This document shows positions 8,430 through 16,442 of a stretch of 35,480 nucleotides of DNA, piece after piece. Under the pieces are notes generated by a model. It was given only the letters and a program-made list of their open reading frames with translations, did no database searches and was not told the origin of the DNA. The position numbers and the translations under genes were made by a program. Each line of letters starts with the position of its first letter. The first letter of the stretch is position 1. Source of the DNA: Thiomargarita sp. Lineage in GTDB: Bacteria; Pseudomonadota; Gammaproteobacteria; Beggiatoales; Beggiatoaceae. The stretch spans positions 24,563-60,042 of the forward strand of contig DZAL01000009.1 of the NCBI GenBank assembly GCA_022729575.1. Reading direction: 5' to 3'.

Positions 8430-9932
8430 ATGTTGAATGAACATATTAATAAACATATTGAAATCCCAACTTCTTATTTCGAAAAATGGCAGAAAACTGT
8501 AGATTTGATGGCACATATTTTTGATGTACCTGCGGGTCTGATTATGCGAATTTTACCGCCAGAAATCGAGGTATTCATTAGCAGTCATACTGATAATAAT
8601 CCCTACGAAGAAAACGAAAAGGCGAAGTTAAACACCGGCTTATACTGTGAAACGGTCATGGCGAAACGAGATCTGTTACAGGTCCCTAACGCCTTAGAAG
8701 ACCCAGTCTGGCAAAATAATCCCGACGTTAAGTTAAATATGATTTCTTACTTAGGGGTGCCTTTAATCTGGCCCAATCAGGAGATTTTTGGCACCATCTG
8801 CGTTTTAGACAGCAAAACGAGACACTACGCCTCTCTTTACCAAGCCTTATTATGGCAATTTAAAGAGATTATTGATGGTGATCTCCGATTACTCGTCAGC
8901 GAACGCGAATCCCAACAACGTGCGCAGGAACTTGCGCAAACCCTAGAACACCTAAAGACCACTCAAACCATGCTAGTTCAATCTGAAAAGATGGCTGCCT
9001 TAGGACATTTAGTGGCTGGGATTGCCCACGAAATCAACACACCTCTCGGTGCCATACGCTCTTCCGTAGGTAATATTGCCGAATTTTTGAAGCAGAGCTT
9101 ACCACAGTTGCCTACCTTTTTCAAGTCATTGTCGGCAGACCACGAACGAGACTTTTTCGCCCTGTTACAAAAAATCACCAGCGACCGACCGTCACTCTCT
9201 ACTCGAGAAAAACGCCAACTGAAAAAATCGTTGACGGAACAGTTAGAAACTCAGGGTATTAATAATGCCAAAGCGGTGGTTGACAAGCTGATCAGTATTG
9301 GTATCAATGAAGAAATTTTAGATTTTTTACCGCTCTTAAGAACCCCGGAAAGTGCCTCTATTTTAGAGATGGCTTATCAACTGGCGGTTTTGCAGAAGAG
9401 CACCGACTCTATTCTCACTGCTTCCGAGCGTGCCACCAAGACCATCTTTGCCCTGAAAAGTTTTGCCCGCTTTGATGTCTCTGGAAAACCAGTTCAGGCT
9501 AATCTTATTGAAGGTATTGAGACCATCTTAATACTTTATCAAAGTCAATTGAAACAAGGTGTGGAGGTGGTTAAACAGTATGTCGAGTTACCTCTAATTT
9601 GGTGTTATCCAGATGAACTGAATCAGGTTTGGACCAATTTAATTCACAATGCCCTACAGGCCATGAAGAACAAGGGAATCCTGACGATTTCTACCCAGTT
9701 ACTGGATAATCAGATTGCCGTTAGTATTGCCGATAATGGGTCTGGTATTCCAGAGGAAATTCAACCCCGAATCTTTGAACCATTTTTTACCACTAAACCT
9801 GCTGGTGAAGGTAGCGGTTTGGGACTGGACATTGTTAGAAAGATTATTGACAAACACCAAGGTGCTATTGAGGTTAACAGCCAACCGGGGAAAACCATCT
9901 TTACGGTCTTGTTACCGATGGTGAGAACGTAA
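8430..9932 (+). CDS. GAF-domain sensor histidine kinase
   Basis: 500 residues, no membrane segment, so a cytoplasmic sensor. An N-terminal GAF domain (about 20-155; contains SYLGVPLI and GTICVLD) is followed by a short coiled coil (about 157-190) and the kinase core. The H-box GIAHEINTPLG places the phosphorylated His at about residue 200. The N-box is LIHNALQAM, G1 is IADNGSGIPE, the F-box is FEPFFTTK, and G2 is GSGLGLDIV. About 120 residues with SLSTREKRQLKK and LLRTPESA lie between the H-box and the ASERATKTI helix; such an extended dimerisation region is known in some kinases. The start has GTGAGA about 10 nt upstream. First gene of a cluster with two receiver proteins; the signal is unknown. 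Confidence 0.9.
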   Translation: MLNEHINKHIEIPTSYFEKWQKTVDLMAHIFDVPAGLIMRILPPEIEVFISSHTDNNPYEENEKAKLNTGLYCETVMAKRDLLQVPNALEDPVWQNNPDVKLNMISYLGVPLIWPNQEIFGTICVLDSKTRHYASLYQALLWQFKEIIDGDLRLLVSERESQQRAQELAQTLEHLKTTQTMLVQSEKMAALGHLVAGIAHEINTPLGAIRSSVGNIAEFLKQSLPQLPTFFKSLSADHERDFFALLQKITSDRPSLSTREKRQLKKSLTEQLETQGINNAKAVVDKLISIGINEEILDFLPLLRTPESASILEMAYQLAVLQKSTDSILTASERATKTIFALKSFARFDVSGKPVQANLIEGIETILILYQSQLKQGVEVVKQYVELPLIWCYPDELNQVWTNLIHNALQAMKNKGILTISTQLLDNQIAVSIADNGSGIPEEIQPRIFEPFFTTKPAGEGSGLGLDIVRKIIDKHQGAIEVNSQPGKTIFTVLLPMVRT

Positions 9933-9963
9933 TTAACACGGCTTTACGGCCACTTTACTGGTT

Positions 9964-10060
9964 AACCACCCCTAGCCCCTCCTTGCTAAGGAGGGGAATA
10001 CTCCCCATGATTCAGGTGGTGTTTACTCCCCTCCTTACCAAGGAGGGGCTGGGGGTGGTT
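9964..10060. repeat. Inverted-repeat element R4 (AAGGAGGGG type)
   Basis: A 97-bp element with AACCACCCCTAGCCCCTCC at the left and its near complement at the right, each arm carrying a small AAGGAGGGG hairpin. A second copy lies at 22838-22977. It occupies the spacer between the kinase and the receiver gene. It is translatable in the receiver frame, which makes an artificially long start possible. Confidence 0.9.
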
Positions 10061-10071
10061 GAAAGATATAT

Positions 10072-10075
10072 AGGA
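10072..10075 (+). promoter_or_regulatory. Ribosome binding site deciding the receiver start
   Basis: AGGA lies 6 nt before the ATG at 10082 and only 3 nt before the ATG at 10079. Both follow the R4 repeat, so the upstream in-frame start at 9983, which would translate the repeat, is unlikely. Confidence 0.6.
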
Positions 10076-10081
10076 AATATG

Positions 10082-10477
10082 ATGACTACACGAGTGATTA
10101 TCTGCGTTGATGATGAGACCCTAGTCTTAGAAAATCTGGAGATTGAACTACAAAAAGCGTTTGCGGATGCTTACGACTACGAATTTGCAGAAAGTGCCGA
10201 GGAGGCACTAGAAATTATCGATGAGTTACTCAATGAGAAGATTGAGATTCTAGTCGTAGTCTCCGATTGGTTAATGCCGGGCATGAAAGGTGACGAATTT
10301 TTGGTTCAAGTCCACCAAAAATTACCTAACACCATTAAAATCATGTTGACCGGCCAAGCCGACCAACAAGCGATTGAACGGGCGCAACAGGAAGCGAATT
10401 TGCATCGTTGCCTATTTAAACCTTGGAGTAGTAAAGAATTTATTGACGTGATACGATTAAGTTTGGCCACTCTATGA
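10082..10477 (+). CDS. Single-domain response regulator (receiver)
   Basis: 131 residues, one CheY-like receiver: acidic pocket D10/D11, phospho-acceptor D62 in VVVSDWLMPG, T90 in MLTGQ and K113 in LFKPW. No output domain, so it probably relays phosphate or acts by protein contact. The in-frame extension back to 9983 would only add R4 repeat sequence, so I choose 10082. It overlaps the next gene by 4 bp (ATGA at 10474), indicating translational coupling. The GAF kinase upstream is the natural phosphodonor; the FKPW motif is common in receivers linked to hybrid kinases. Confidence 0.88.
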   Translation: MTTRVIICVDDETLVLENLEIELQKAFADAYDYEFAESAEEALEIIDELLNEKIEILVVVSDWLMPGMKGDEFLVQVHQKLPNTIKIMLTGQADQQAIERAQQEANLHRCLFKPWSSKEFIDVIRLSLATL

Positions 10478-11718
10478 ATCAAATAGCGATTATTTGCGTT
10501 GACGATGACGCTTCCATTTTAGATAGTTTGGAAATAGAACTCCATAAAATTGTTAAGAGTGAAACCGATTTAACAACTTTTGAACAGTTGTCAAATCTCA
10601 CCCACGATGAGTATCTGATTGAGATGGTAGATAACGGCGAAGAATGTTTAGAACTTTGTCAAGAGTTATTGGCCAATGGTGATGAAATTGCATTAGTGAT
10701 TTCTGACTGTATCATGCCTCAGATGAGAGGAGATGAATTACTCAAACAGGTTCATACGCTATCCCCCAACACGCTTACCATCATGTTAACCGGTCAAGCC
10801 GAATTTGAAGCGTTAGGCAATGCGATCCGTTATGCCAAATTATATCGTTACATTTCCAAACCTTGGGAATTTGAAGATTTTAAATTAACGGTCACCGAAG
10901 CCTTACACAGTTATCATCAAGAACAGAAATTAATAGCATTTTACGCCAACTTAGAGGAAAAAATTGCCCAACGGACTCAAGAGTTACAGCAAAAAAATAC
11001 GGCATTACTAAAACTGGATCAGGAGAGAAAGGAATTTTTAGCGATTGCCGCCCATGATTTAAAAAATCCACTGTCAGCAATTCAAGGGCTGGCCGATCTA
11101 ATTATCGGTGACTATGATACGCTAGCTAAGAGCGAGGTCACGGAAATGGTGAATATGATTCTCATCAGTTCCAAACAAATGTTTGAGATAGTGAATAATC
11201 TGTTGGAGGTGAATCTTATTGAATCCGAGAACATGAAAGTTTCTCTTCAAGAATTGGATATTTTGCCCATACTACAGGTTTTGGTGAATCGCTATGTGGT
11301 GCCGGCGCAGGCGAAAAACATTACTTTAAATTTTAAGCCTAAGCCAGAGTCATATTACACTTTGGCTGATGTTTATCTTATTCAACGAGTTTTTGACAAT
11401 CTGCTCTCCAATGCGGTTAAATATTCTCCTTTTGATAAAACTATCTATATCCGGTTAACTCAGTTGGCAAACACGGTCCGTTGTGAAATACAAGATGAAG
11501 GGCCTGGCTTAAGTGAAGCAGATCAGAACAAGTTATTTGGTAAGTTTAGTCGTTTAACGCCGGCACCTACGGGACAAGAAAATTCTACGGGATTAGGTTT
11601 GTTTATTGTGAAAAAATTAGTGGAGGCAATGAAAGGTAAAGTATGGTGTGAAAGCCAATTAGGGAAGGGTTCCTCATTTATTGTAGAATTTATTGGTAAT
11701 TCAGAAACTCGTGCATGA
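10474..11718 (+). CDS. Receiver-histidine kinase hybrid protein
   Basis: 414 residues: N-terminal receiver (D10-D12, acceptor D78 in VISDCIMPQ, T106 in LTGQ, K129 in SKPW), a coiled-coil linker (about 148-187), H-box IAAHDLKNPLSA (His about 194), N-box DNLLSNAVKYS, G1 IQDEGPGLSE and G2 STGLGLFIVKK. No membrane segment is present. Relative to the neighbouring receiver, all post-insertion landmarks are shifted by exactly 16 residues (D62 to D78, T90 to T106, K113 to K129). The extra segment contains DLTTFEQLSNL, encoded by a diverged copy of palindrome R1. The insertion falls between the first helix and the acceptor strand. It is co-translated with the preceding receiver; the two may pass phosphate to each other. 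Confidence 0.9.
   Translation: MNQIAIICVDDDASILDSLEIELHKIVKSETDLTTFEQLSNLTHDEYLIEMVDNGEECLELCQELLANGDEIALVISDCIMPQMRGDELLKQVHTLSPNTLTIMLTGQAEFEALGNAIRYAKLYRYISKPWEFEDFKLTVTEALHSYHQEQKLIAFYANLEEKIAQRTQELQQKNTALLKLDQERKEFLAIAAHDLKNPLSAIQGLADLIIGDYDTLAKSEVTEMVNMILISSKQMFEIVNNLLEVNLIESENMKVSLQELDILPILQVLVNRYVVPAQAKNITLNFKPKPESYYTLADVYLIQRVFDNLLSNAVKYSPFDKTIYIRLTQLANTVRCEIQDEGPGLSEADQNKLFGKFSRLTPAPTGQENSTGLGLFIVKKLVEAMKGKVWCESQLGKGSSFIVEFIGNSETRA
10566..10600 (+). repeat. Diverged R1 palindrome inside a coding region
   Basis: 35 bases match the R1 unit at 28 positions, including GATTT, ACAACTTTT and AGTTGTCAAATCT. They are read in frame as residues about 31-42 of the receiver-kinase. The frame used has no stop in R1 copies generally. 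Confidence 0.8.
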
Positions 11719-12080
11719 TATAGTAATAATATTCCTCCATTCTTATACACCACCACAGTCCCAATATCATTAAGTTAATCCTAAGTGCCTATACTGAAAA
11801 TCTTCTCGTTCCATGCTCCGCGTGGGAATGCCGATTCGGGAGACGCTCGGCATCCCGTGCTTATGCACGACACCGAGTGTCTAGGCGGCATTCCCACGCG
11901 GAGCGTGGAACGAGAAAAAATCTGGCAGAGGCTTAGGTTTCCTAAGCCTTCGAGGCTTAGGAAACCTTAGACTCGGTATAACTCTTTGACTTTTAAGACC
12001 TCCATTAATTTGGAGGAACTACCCCGTGTACGGGTCTCTGAGAATAATGAAGTACAAGAGTAGATGAATATTACTATATC
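11717..12080. mobile_element. Composite non-coding element with TATAGTAAT-type terminal inverted repeats
   Basis: The left end GATATAGTAATAATATTC is answered at 12066-12080 by GAATATTACTATATC, its inverted form with a 3-nt gap. Inside lie an inverted repeat of the TCTCGTTCC / GTGGGAATGCC family (11804-11915) and a perfect nested hairpin built on GCTTAGGTTTCCTAAGCC (11929-11970). There is no coding capacity, so a non-autonomous element or repeat cluster. Its left end overlaps the stop codon of the preceding gene. Similar ends recur at 22722-22837 and 34428. Confidence 0.55.
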
Positions 12081-12106
12081 TTGAGACACCACTGCCTGGT
12101 GACTCA

Positions 12107-12568
12107 CTACCAAAAATATTTTCCTACCGTTGCTACCACGGTAGTAATTACTCCCAATGACAAATTGACCACGATAACTTGGCGAATGACCGCCAAAGAT
12201 GACCCGGCTTCTGGAAAATTTTTGCTCACAATTGCTTGTTTCAATTTGGGAAATGGCACAAAAAAGATAAACATAAATAAAACAGTCATCACCAGAGCAA
12301 TCCCCGACATGAGATGGACCGAGATAGCCACTTTTCCCATACCACCATAAAAACCAAAAATTACCCACAGCCCAGAACTCCACAGCAAACCAATTGCTAC
12401 CCAGACACCAGAGAAAAAACGACCCAAAATAGCCGCCATCAAAGGGAGCCGTTGAGGAGGTTCTAGTAACTCATTAGCCGCCGGGCGTAATGCCATATGA
12501 GCGAAAAACATTCCGCCTACCCAGATAATTACCGATAGGAAGTGAAGTGTCATAGCCAGTGCCATCAT
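12107..12568 (-). CDS. CopD-like small integral membrane protein
   Basis: 153 residues with four hydrophobic segments (about 2-25, 43-72, 80-105, 127-150). The pattern LHFLSVIIWVGGMFF near the N-terminus, LRPAA, EPPQRLPL and a late VIRQVIVVNLSLG segment match small CopD-type membrane proteins, whose conserved His residues are thought to contact copper or haem. His in the LHFL, FAHMALRP and ISVHLMSG motifs are candidates. Metal role is inference. Stands alone between repeat-filled spacers; AAGGA lies about 10 nt before the start, with two adjacent ATGs. Confidence 0.7.
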   Translation of the reverse strand: MMALAMTLHFLSVIIWVGGMFFAHMALRPAANELLEPPQRLPLMAAILGRFFSGVWVAIGLLWSSGLWVIFGFYGGMGKVAISVHLMSGIALVMTVLFMFIFFVPFPKLKQAIVSKNFPEAGSSLAVIRQVIVVNLSLGVITTVVATVGKYFW

Positions 12569-12617
12569 TGTAGTTGTGTCCTTTAAGTTGAAAAGTTGAA
12601 AATTAGTTACTAATCAT

Positions 12618-13050
12618 CTCGTTCCCACGCTCCGCGTCAATGCCATTAAGTTAAGCCGGCCAAAGAAACCTGGAAGGTCTAAAACCAGACCTTCAAGGTT
12701 AAAACCTGACCGCGGGATTCCTTAACTTTTACCTCGTTCACACGCTCGGCGTGGGAATGCCGTGGAGACGCTCGGCGTCACTGCCATTAAGTTAAGGAAT
12801 CACCCATTTAACGATCGGAGTCCCAACACACGTTTTGGGCGGCGGTGGTCCAACACGTCTCGTCCAAAACGTGTTTTTTCTCGTTCCCACGCGCTTACGT
12901 CCATGATACTTTAACTCTCGTTACCACGCTCTGCGGTCATCCTTATACACAAGCCCGTGTAGTTTCGCTACTTCGCAAAATGGTGGGCAACGATAAACCT
13001 GTGGCCCTACCTGGCTACCTGGCTGGAGGAATTGTTAAGGGTGACAGCGG
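12618..13050. repeat. Spacer of mixed dispersed repeats
   Basis: The 560-bp gap 12569-13130 holds no convincing gene. It contains CTCGTTCCCACGCTCCGCG fragments (about 12618, 12732, 12879), a TGCCATTAAGTTAAG element with a GAAGGTCT/AGACCTTC hairpin (12638-12730), an ACACGTTTTGG/CCAAAACGTGT stem followed by a T-run (12828-12879, terminator-like on +), a copy of the TTCGCTACTTCGC repeat R8 (12960-13020) and an ACTCACCTTACGCA end (about 13062). Confidence 0.8.
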
Positions 13051-13130
13051 ATAATGGATAACTCACCTTACGCAACGGTATCAAAGGTGCCTGTTTCGGG
13101 AATGAGCAAAACGAATTCCCGAAACCACAA

Positions 13131-14302
13131 TTAACAACGAATGCGTTCTAAAGCACAACACCATGCCAATAGTTCCTCGGTTAATTCTTTCAAGGACTCA
13201 TCTTGAAAGTCAAAGAATTTTTTTGCTAGGTTGTGGTAGTTATGTTTACCAAAATATTCAATTACTTGAGAAAGAATTTCATCCCCTAATCCTTCCCATA
13301 ACAGACATTCACAATCTTTACGTTTAGCACAGCTAGTTCCATTTTTACATCTTTTTTTAATTTCAAACTTTGTTGGCCCACCATTACCATAAATTCTGAC
13401 CAACATTTTTCTGATAGAGAGCCTTTTTGCCAATGCAAAACATCATAACCACGTAATCCCTTTTTCAGGTCAATAAATTTTCGCCATTCTTCTGGACAAT
13501 CTTTTGAACCATGTTCCTCCCAATTTTCCAGCGCATAGACTCTATTGGACATAGATTTTGGAAGGGCCTCTCGAATCAGGCGAGTCGGAATTAGGTTTTC
13601 AATTTCTCTCACCTTTAAAATTATCACTTTAACTAGATTTGACTTGCCACTTCTCTCCATACAGTGCCAACCTGATTGGTCTTGCCAACCTGATTGGACA
13701 CGTTTGGCAGTCTCCCCAAGTGCATCATCAGGGCCATAGCGATCATTATCAACGATACTCAAACAAAACGTTTTGGAATGACATTGTTGGTCAAGTTCCG
13801 ATTTTATATTATTTCCTCCAGCCCCACGAGTAGAGGCTTCTACACGAATTTCAAAGTCAACTTGGTTAGTGGTGAGATAGGCTTCAAGTAAGTGAATATA
13901 TAATTTTGCATCCTCTTGGTTTTCGGTAAGTAAAATAGTTTTTTGAATCGCTTCAGTATCTCCGAAATACCAAATTGGTACTTCAACGATAGTCTGTTGA
14001 TTTTTCCTAATAATTTCTATTCCAGTTCGAGAAGGTTCTACTATTTGGAGGTAACTGGCTACCTTATCTCGTAATCCGCCATATTGTGGAAACTCGTCAA
14101 AAATTTTTTCTAAGGCGATTTCTGCACTTTTACAAAGATGGAGGTTCGAAAGAGAGGGGGAAATTTTCCCTGAATTTGCCAGGACAATATGTTTACCCTC
14201 AAAACGTGCTTTCAGGATATTCTCCAGACAGTTAATTAGTGCAGAAAGGGTATAATTCGAAATCCCCTTTTCCAAAGCCTTCTCCGTGAGAACCATCAGC
14301 AT
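13131..14302 (-). pseudogene. TOPRIM-like nuclease partner of AAA ATPase, interrupted by a -1 frame change
   Basis: Reading starts at 14302, 4 nt after the ATPase stop. The first frame runs 338 residues to 13286. A second frame, -1 relative to it, is open from before 13433 to 13131 and encodes a Cys cluster (CKNGTSC, CEC) and an ordinary-looking C-terminus. Joined, they would give about 390 residues. The central part looks TOPRIM-like: LLTENQEDAK (candidate Glu127), EASTRGAGGNNIK, then LSIVDNDRYGPDD with D185/D187 as the metal-binding DxD. TOPRIM proteins next to overcoming-lysogenisation or DUF3696-type ATPases act in phage defence, usually cutting nucleic acid. An A7 run on the coding strand (13352-13358) lies in the overlap and is a plausible slip or indel site. 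It may be a true frameshift mutation, programmed or transcriptional slippage, or an assembly error. Family assignment is by motif only. Confidence 0.6.
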
Positions 14303-14306
14303 AAAT

Positions 14307-15941
14307 TTATCTCAAGTGGGGCAGAAAAAAGCCATAAGGCCAATCAATTAAACAGCCTTCGTCATCATAAGTAGTGGTACGAACTTTAGTTCCTCCCTGA
14401 TCTTTATCAGGTTCAAATAACACGATTTGCACATTCGCAGGAGACAAGTCACCCCGTTGAATGAGTTGACCAAGACGATTGATGATGGTTTCACTATGAG
14501 TCTCAATGAGAAGACGAAACGCAGACGATTTGCGCTTATCACTCGGTTTTACCAAGTAAGCAAACACGTCAGCTAATTGTGCTTGTAGTCGGGGATGTAA
14601 ATGCAATTCCGGTTGTTCAATAGCAATCAAAGATGGAATGGGCTTGGTCCATGGGGAACGTCTTAGATTTTGAGAACGCAACGACCATAATTGTACCATC
14701 ACCGGCAACAATTGCGAATAGCCAAAGCCCACATCCACCAAATTTTTCAGTTGCGGGTGATTTTGTTCCTTAACCTGAATCGCTAATTGTCCCCCCTGCT
14801 TTTTTATATTTACCTGGATTCCAAAATATTGGTTTGACCATTCCGCAAACTCATTTCTTTGAGACTCAGAAAGAGAATTGAGGTACATAGGCAAGTTTTC
14901 ACCTCGATGATCGATTTCTTCCACCGCTAGATTTTGCAGACGATAGTATCTTTCGGCCTTCACACGAAGGGGTCCTAGATACTGAACCTTATCGGCAAAG
15001 TACGCCAGGCGCTGGTCAGCAGATACGAGTAGATTTGGGATATGGCAGGCAAAGAAGACATCACGAATTTGTTGCAAGATGTTACTGTCTTCGGTTAATT
15101 CGGATACCTGCCGGTTCCATATTTCGGGGTCATGAAATTCCCCAAAATTTGATAAAAACGTCTCTCTACTGCCACCTATTCCTATCTTTGAGGCAACAGG
15201 TAGGACTTTCTCAATTAGATTTGTGGAGTCGTGCAACAGGTTTTTTAAACTTTCCAAAAGATTTCTCTGATACTCGCTCTGAGTGGTATTATACCCAAAC
15301 GTTGTTCCCATAGCCATCCTTGTTCCGATAACTATTCTTTGTCTTCTATACACCGTGTTTCTTTCCGGTGAAATTTCTTCAGACCATTCCAGAATGGATG
15401 GCAAAAAGTTAGCCGTTCTGTACATTTGCAGTGATTTAAAAAGTCTCGTAAAAGGACGTGTATTAACCTCAAAATGGGTTATTTTACCCGACTTGTCAAA
15501 CTCAAGAATGGCTTTATCGATTCCCAAACTGATGGTTAATTTGGCGACCTGATTATCTAATTCATTGTTGTCACGAGAGGTTAATTCCATGCCAACACGC
15601 AGTTGATTATCTGCAACTACTACATAGGTTTCCTCATGAGACAAACTTCTACTTTTTTGTTTGTTGGTGTTCGCTTCTAAGTTAAAGTTGAATTCAAAGG
15701 AAACCTCTTTCGCGGAAGTACGAATCGCTTCTTCTATGGAACCAAAGTCCACACCATCTTGTTTATACCAGAGTATTGGGTTGTTCGTAGCAGTTTCGAC
15801 ACTTTGACGCAACAACGGAAAACTACGCAAAAAGGTACTTTTGCCCGTGCTGTTAGCACCCACTAAAATGGTTAAGGGTTTGATGGGAATGTCGCCGGTG
15901 TCTATGATACTTCTTAAATTCTTGATTCTTATGGAGTCCAT
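14307..15941 (-). CDS. AAA/ABC-type ATPase, DUF3696 family (OLD-like, defence-type)
   Basis: 544 residues. SMC/RecF-like ATPase: IRIKNLRSI opening, Walker A GANSTGKST (28-36), a signature-like FGYSQLLPV (about 408), Walker B SLIAIEQPELHLHP (about 445), H-loop LLIETHSETIINRL (about 485), and a C-terminal YDDEGCLIDWPYGFF that is typical of DUF3696. The long middle (about 60-390) is family-specific. The family is expected to hydrolyse ATP and to license a partner nuclease on DNA or on invader cues. It is followed 4 nt later by the TOPRIM-like gene and preceded 66 nt upstream by the Panacea-linked pair, all on one strand. AGG lies 9 nt before the ATG. All ATPase motifs are intact. Confidence 0.85.
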   Translation of the reverse strand: MDSIRIKNLRSIIDTGDIPIKPLTILVGANSTGKSTFLRSFPLLRQSVETATNNPILWYKQDGVDFGSIEEAIRTSAKEVSFEFNFNLEANTNKQKSRSLSHEETYVVVADNQLRVGMELTSRDNNELDNQVAKLTISLGIDKAILEFDKSGKITHFEVNTRPFTRLFKSLQMYRTANFLPSILEWSEEISPERNTVYRRQRIVIGTRMAMGTTFGYNTTQSEYQRNLLESLKNLLHDSTNLIEKVLPVASKIGIGGSRETFLSNFGEFHDPEIWNRQVSELTEDSNILQQIRDVFFACHIPNLLVSADQRLAYFADKVQYLGPLRVKAERYYRLQNLAVEEIDHRGENLPMYLNSLSESQRNEFAEWSNQYFGIQVNIKKQGGQLAIQVKEQNHPQLKNLVDVGFGYSQLLPVMVQLWSLRSQNLRRSPWTKPIPSLIAIEQPELHLHPRLQAQLADVFAYLVKPSDKRKSSAFRLLIETHSETIINRLGQLIQRGDLSPANVQIVLFEPDKDQGGTKVRTTTYDDEGCLIDWPYGFFLPHLR

Positions 15942-16007
15942 AATATTTACCTGTTCAAGGAGTGTTCTTTCCTCATCAACACGTTGGTGTAATGAACAAC
16001 TACCTGA

Positions 16008-16442
16008 CTATTTTTTCTCACCATAAAGTCGGTGATCAGGGTCTAACCAAACTATGTAAGCTGTATTTTCAACAAAAAAATCATGTACTCGGCCTTTATT
16101 TAAAGAGACTTCAAACAACTGATAGGGAGTACCCACCAACTGCTCTTCAGAGGGGATTCCAAAACCTTTTTCCGTAGTTTCTTCCCAGGTGATACGATGA
16201 CAACGAAGACTGTCACTACGGCTATTGACTATTTCGTTGTACGTCCATTTTGAGAGGTCCCGGAGTCTGTTCAATAACGAGAGAAAATATTCAGCATCTT
16301 GACCTTTCACCGAAAATTTGTCATTTTCAGTGTAATATTTGAAGGAAAATCTCAACAACCCCTCTAGTGCTAGGGAAGATGGTCTGATGTTGGTTAACTG
16401 GGTTGACGAAATGGGAATTTTTTTAATCTTGTTCTTGGACAC
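16008..16442 (-). CDS. Probable toxin partner of Panacea antitoxin
   Basis: 144 residues, beginning with GTG and overlapping the 3' end of the Panacea gene by 20 bp, so translation is coupled. Features are a central basic/aromatic part (LLRFSFKYYTENDKFS) and a C-terminal RVHDFFVENTAYIVWLDPDH motif. I recall this ending from small proteins encoded beside DUF4065/Panacea genes. No catalytic motif is recognised, so the toxic activity, if any, is unknown. Toxin assignment rests on position and size. Confidence 0.6.
   Translation of the reverse strand: MSKNKIKKIPISSTQLTNIRPSSLALEGLLRFSFKYYTENDKFSVKGQDAEYFLSLLNRLRDLSKWTYNEIVNSRSDSLRCHRITWEETTEKGFGIPSEEQLVGTPYQLFEVSLNKGRVHDFFVENTAYIVWLDPDHRLYGEKK

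Noticed and set aside
9983-10081. N-terminal extension of the receiver gene
   Set aside because: It is the R4 inverted repeat translated by chance; the ribosome site and homology start at 10082.
12081-12350. Rightward frame opposite the CopD-like gene
   Set aside because: Antisense shadow of a well-supported membrane protein.
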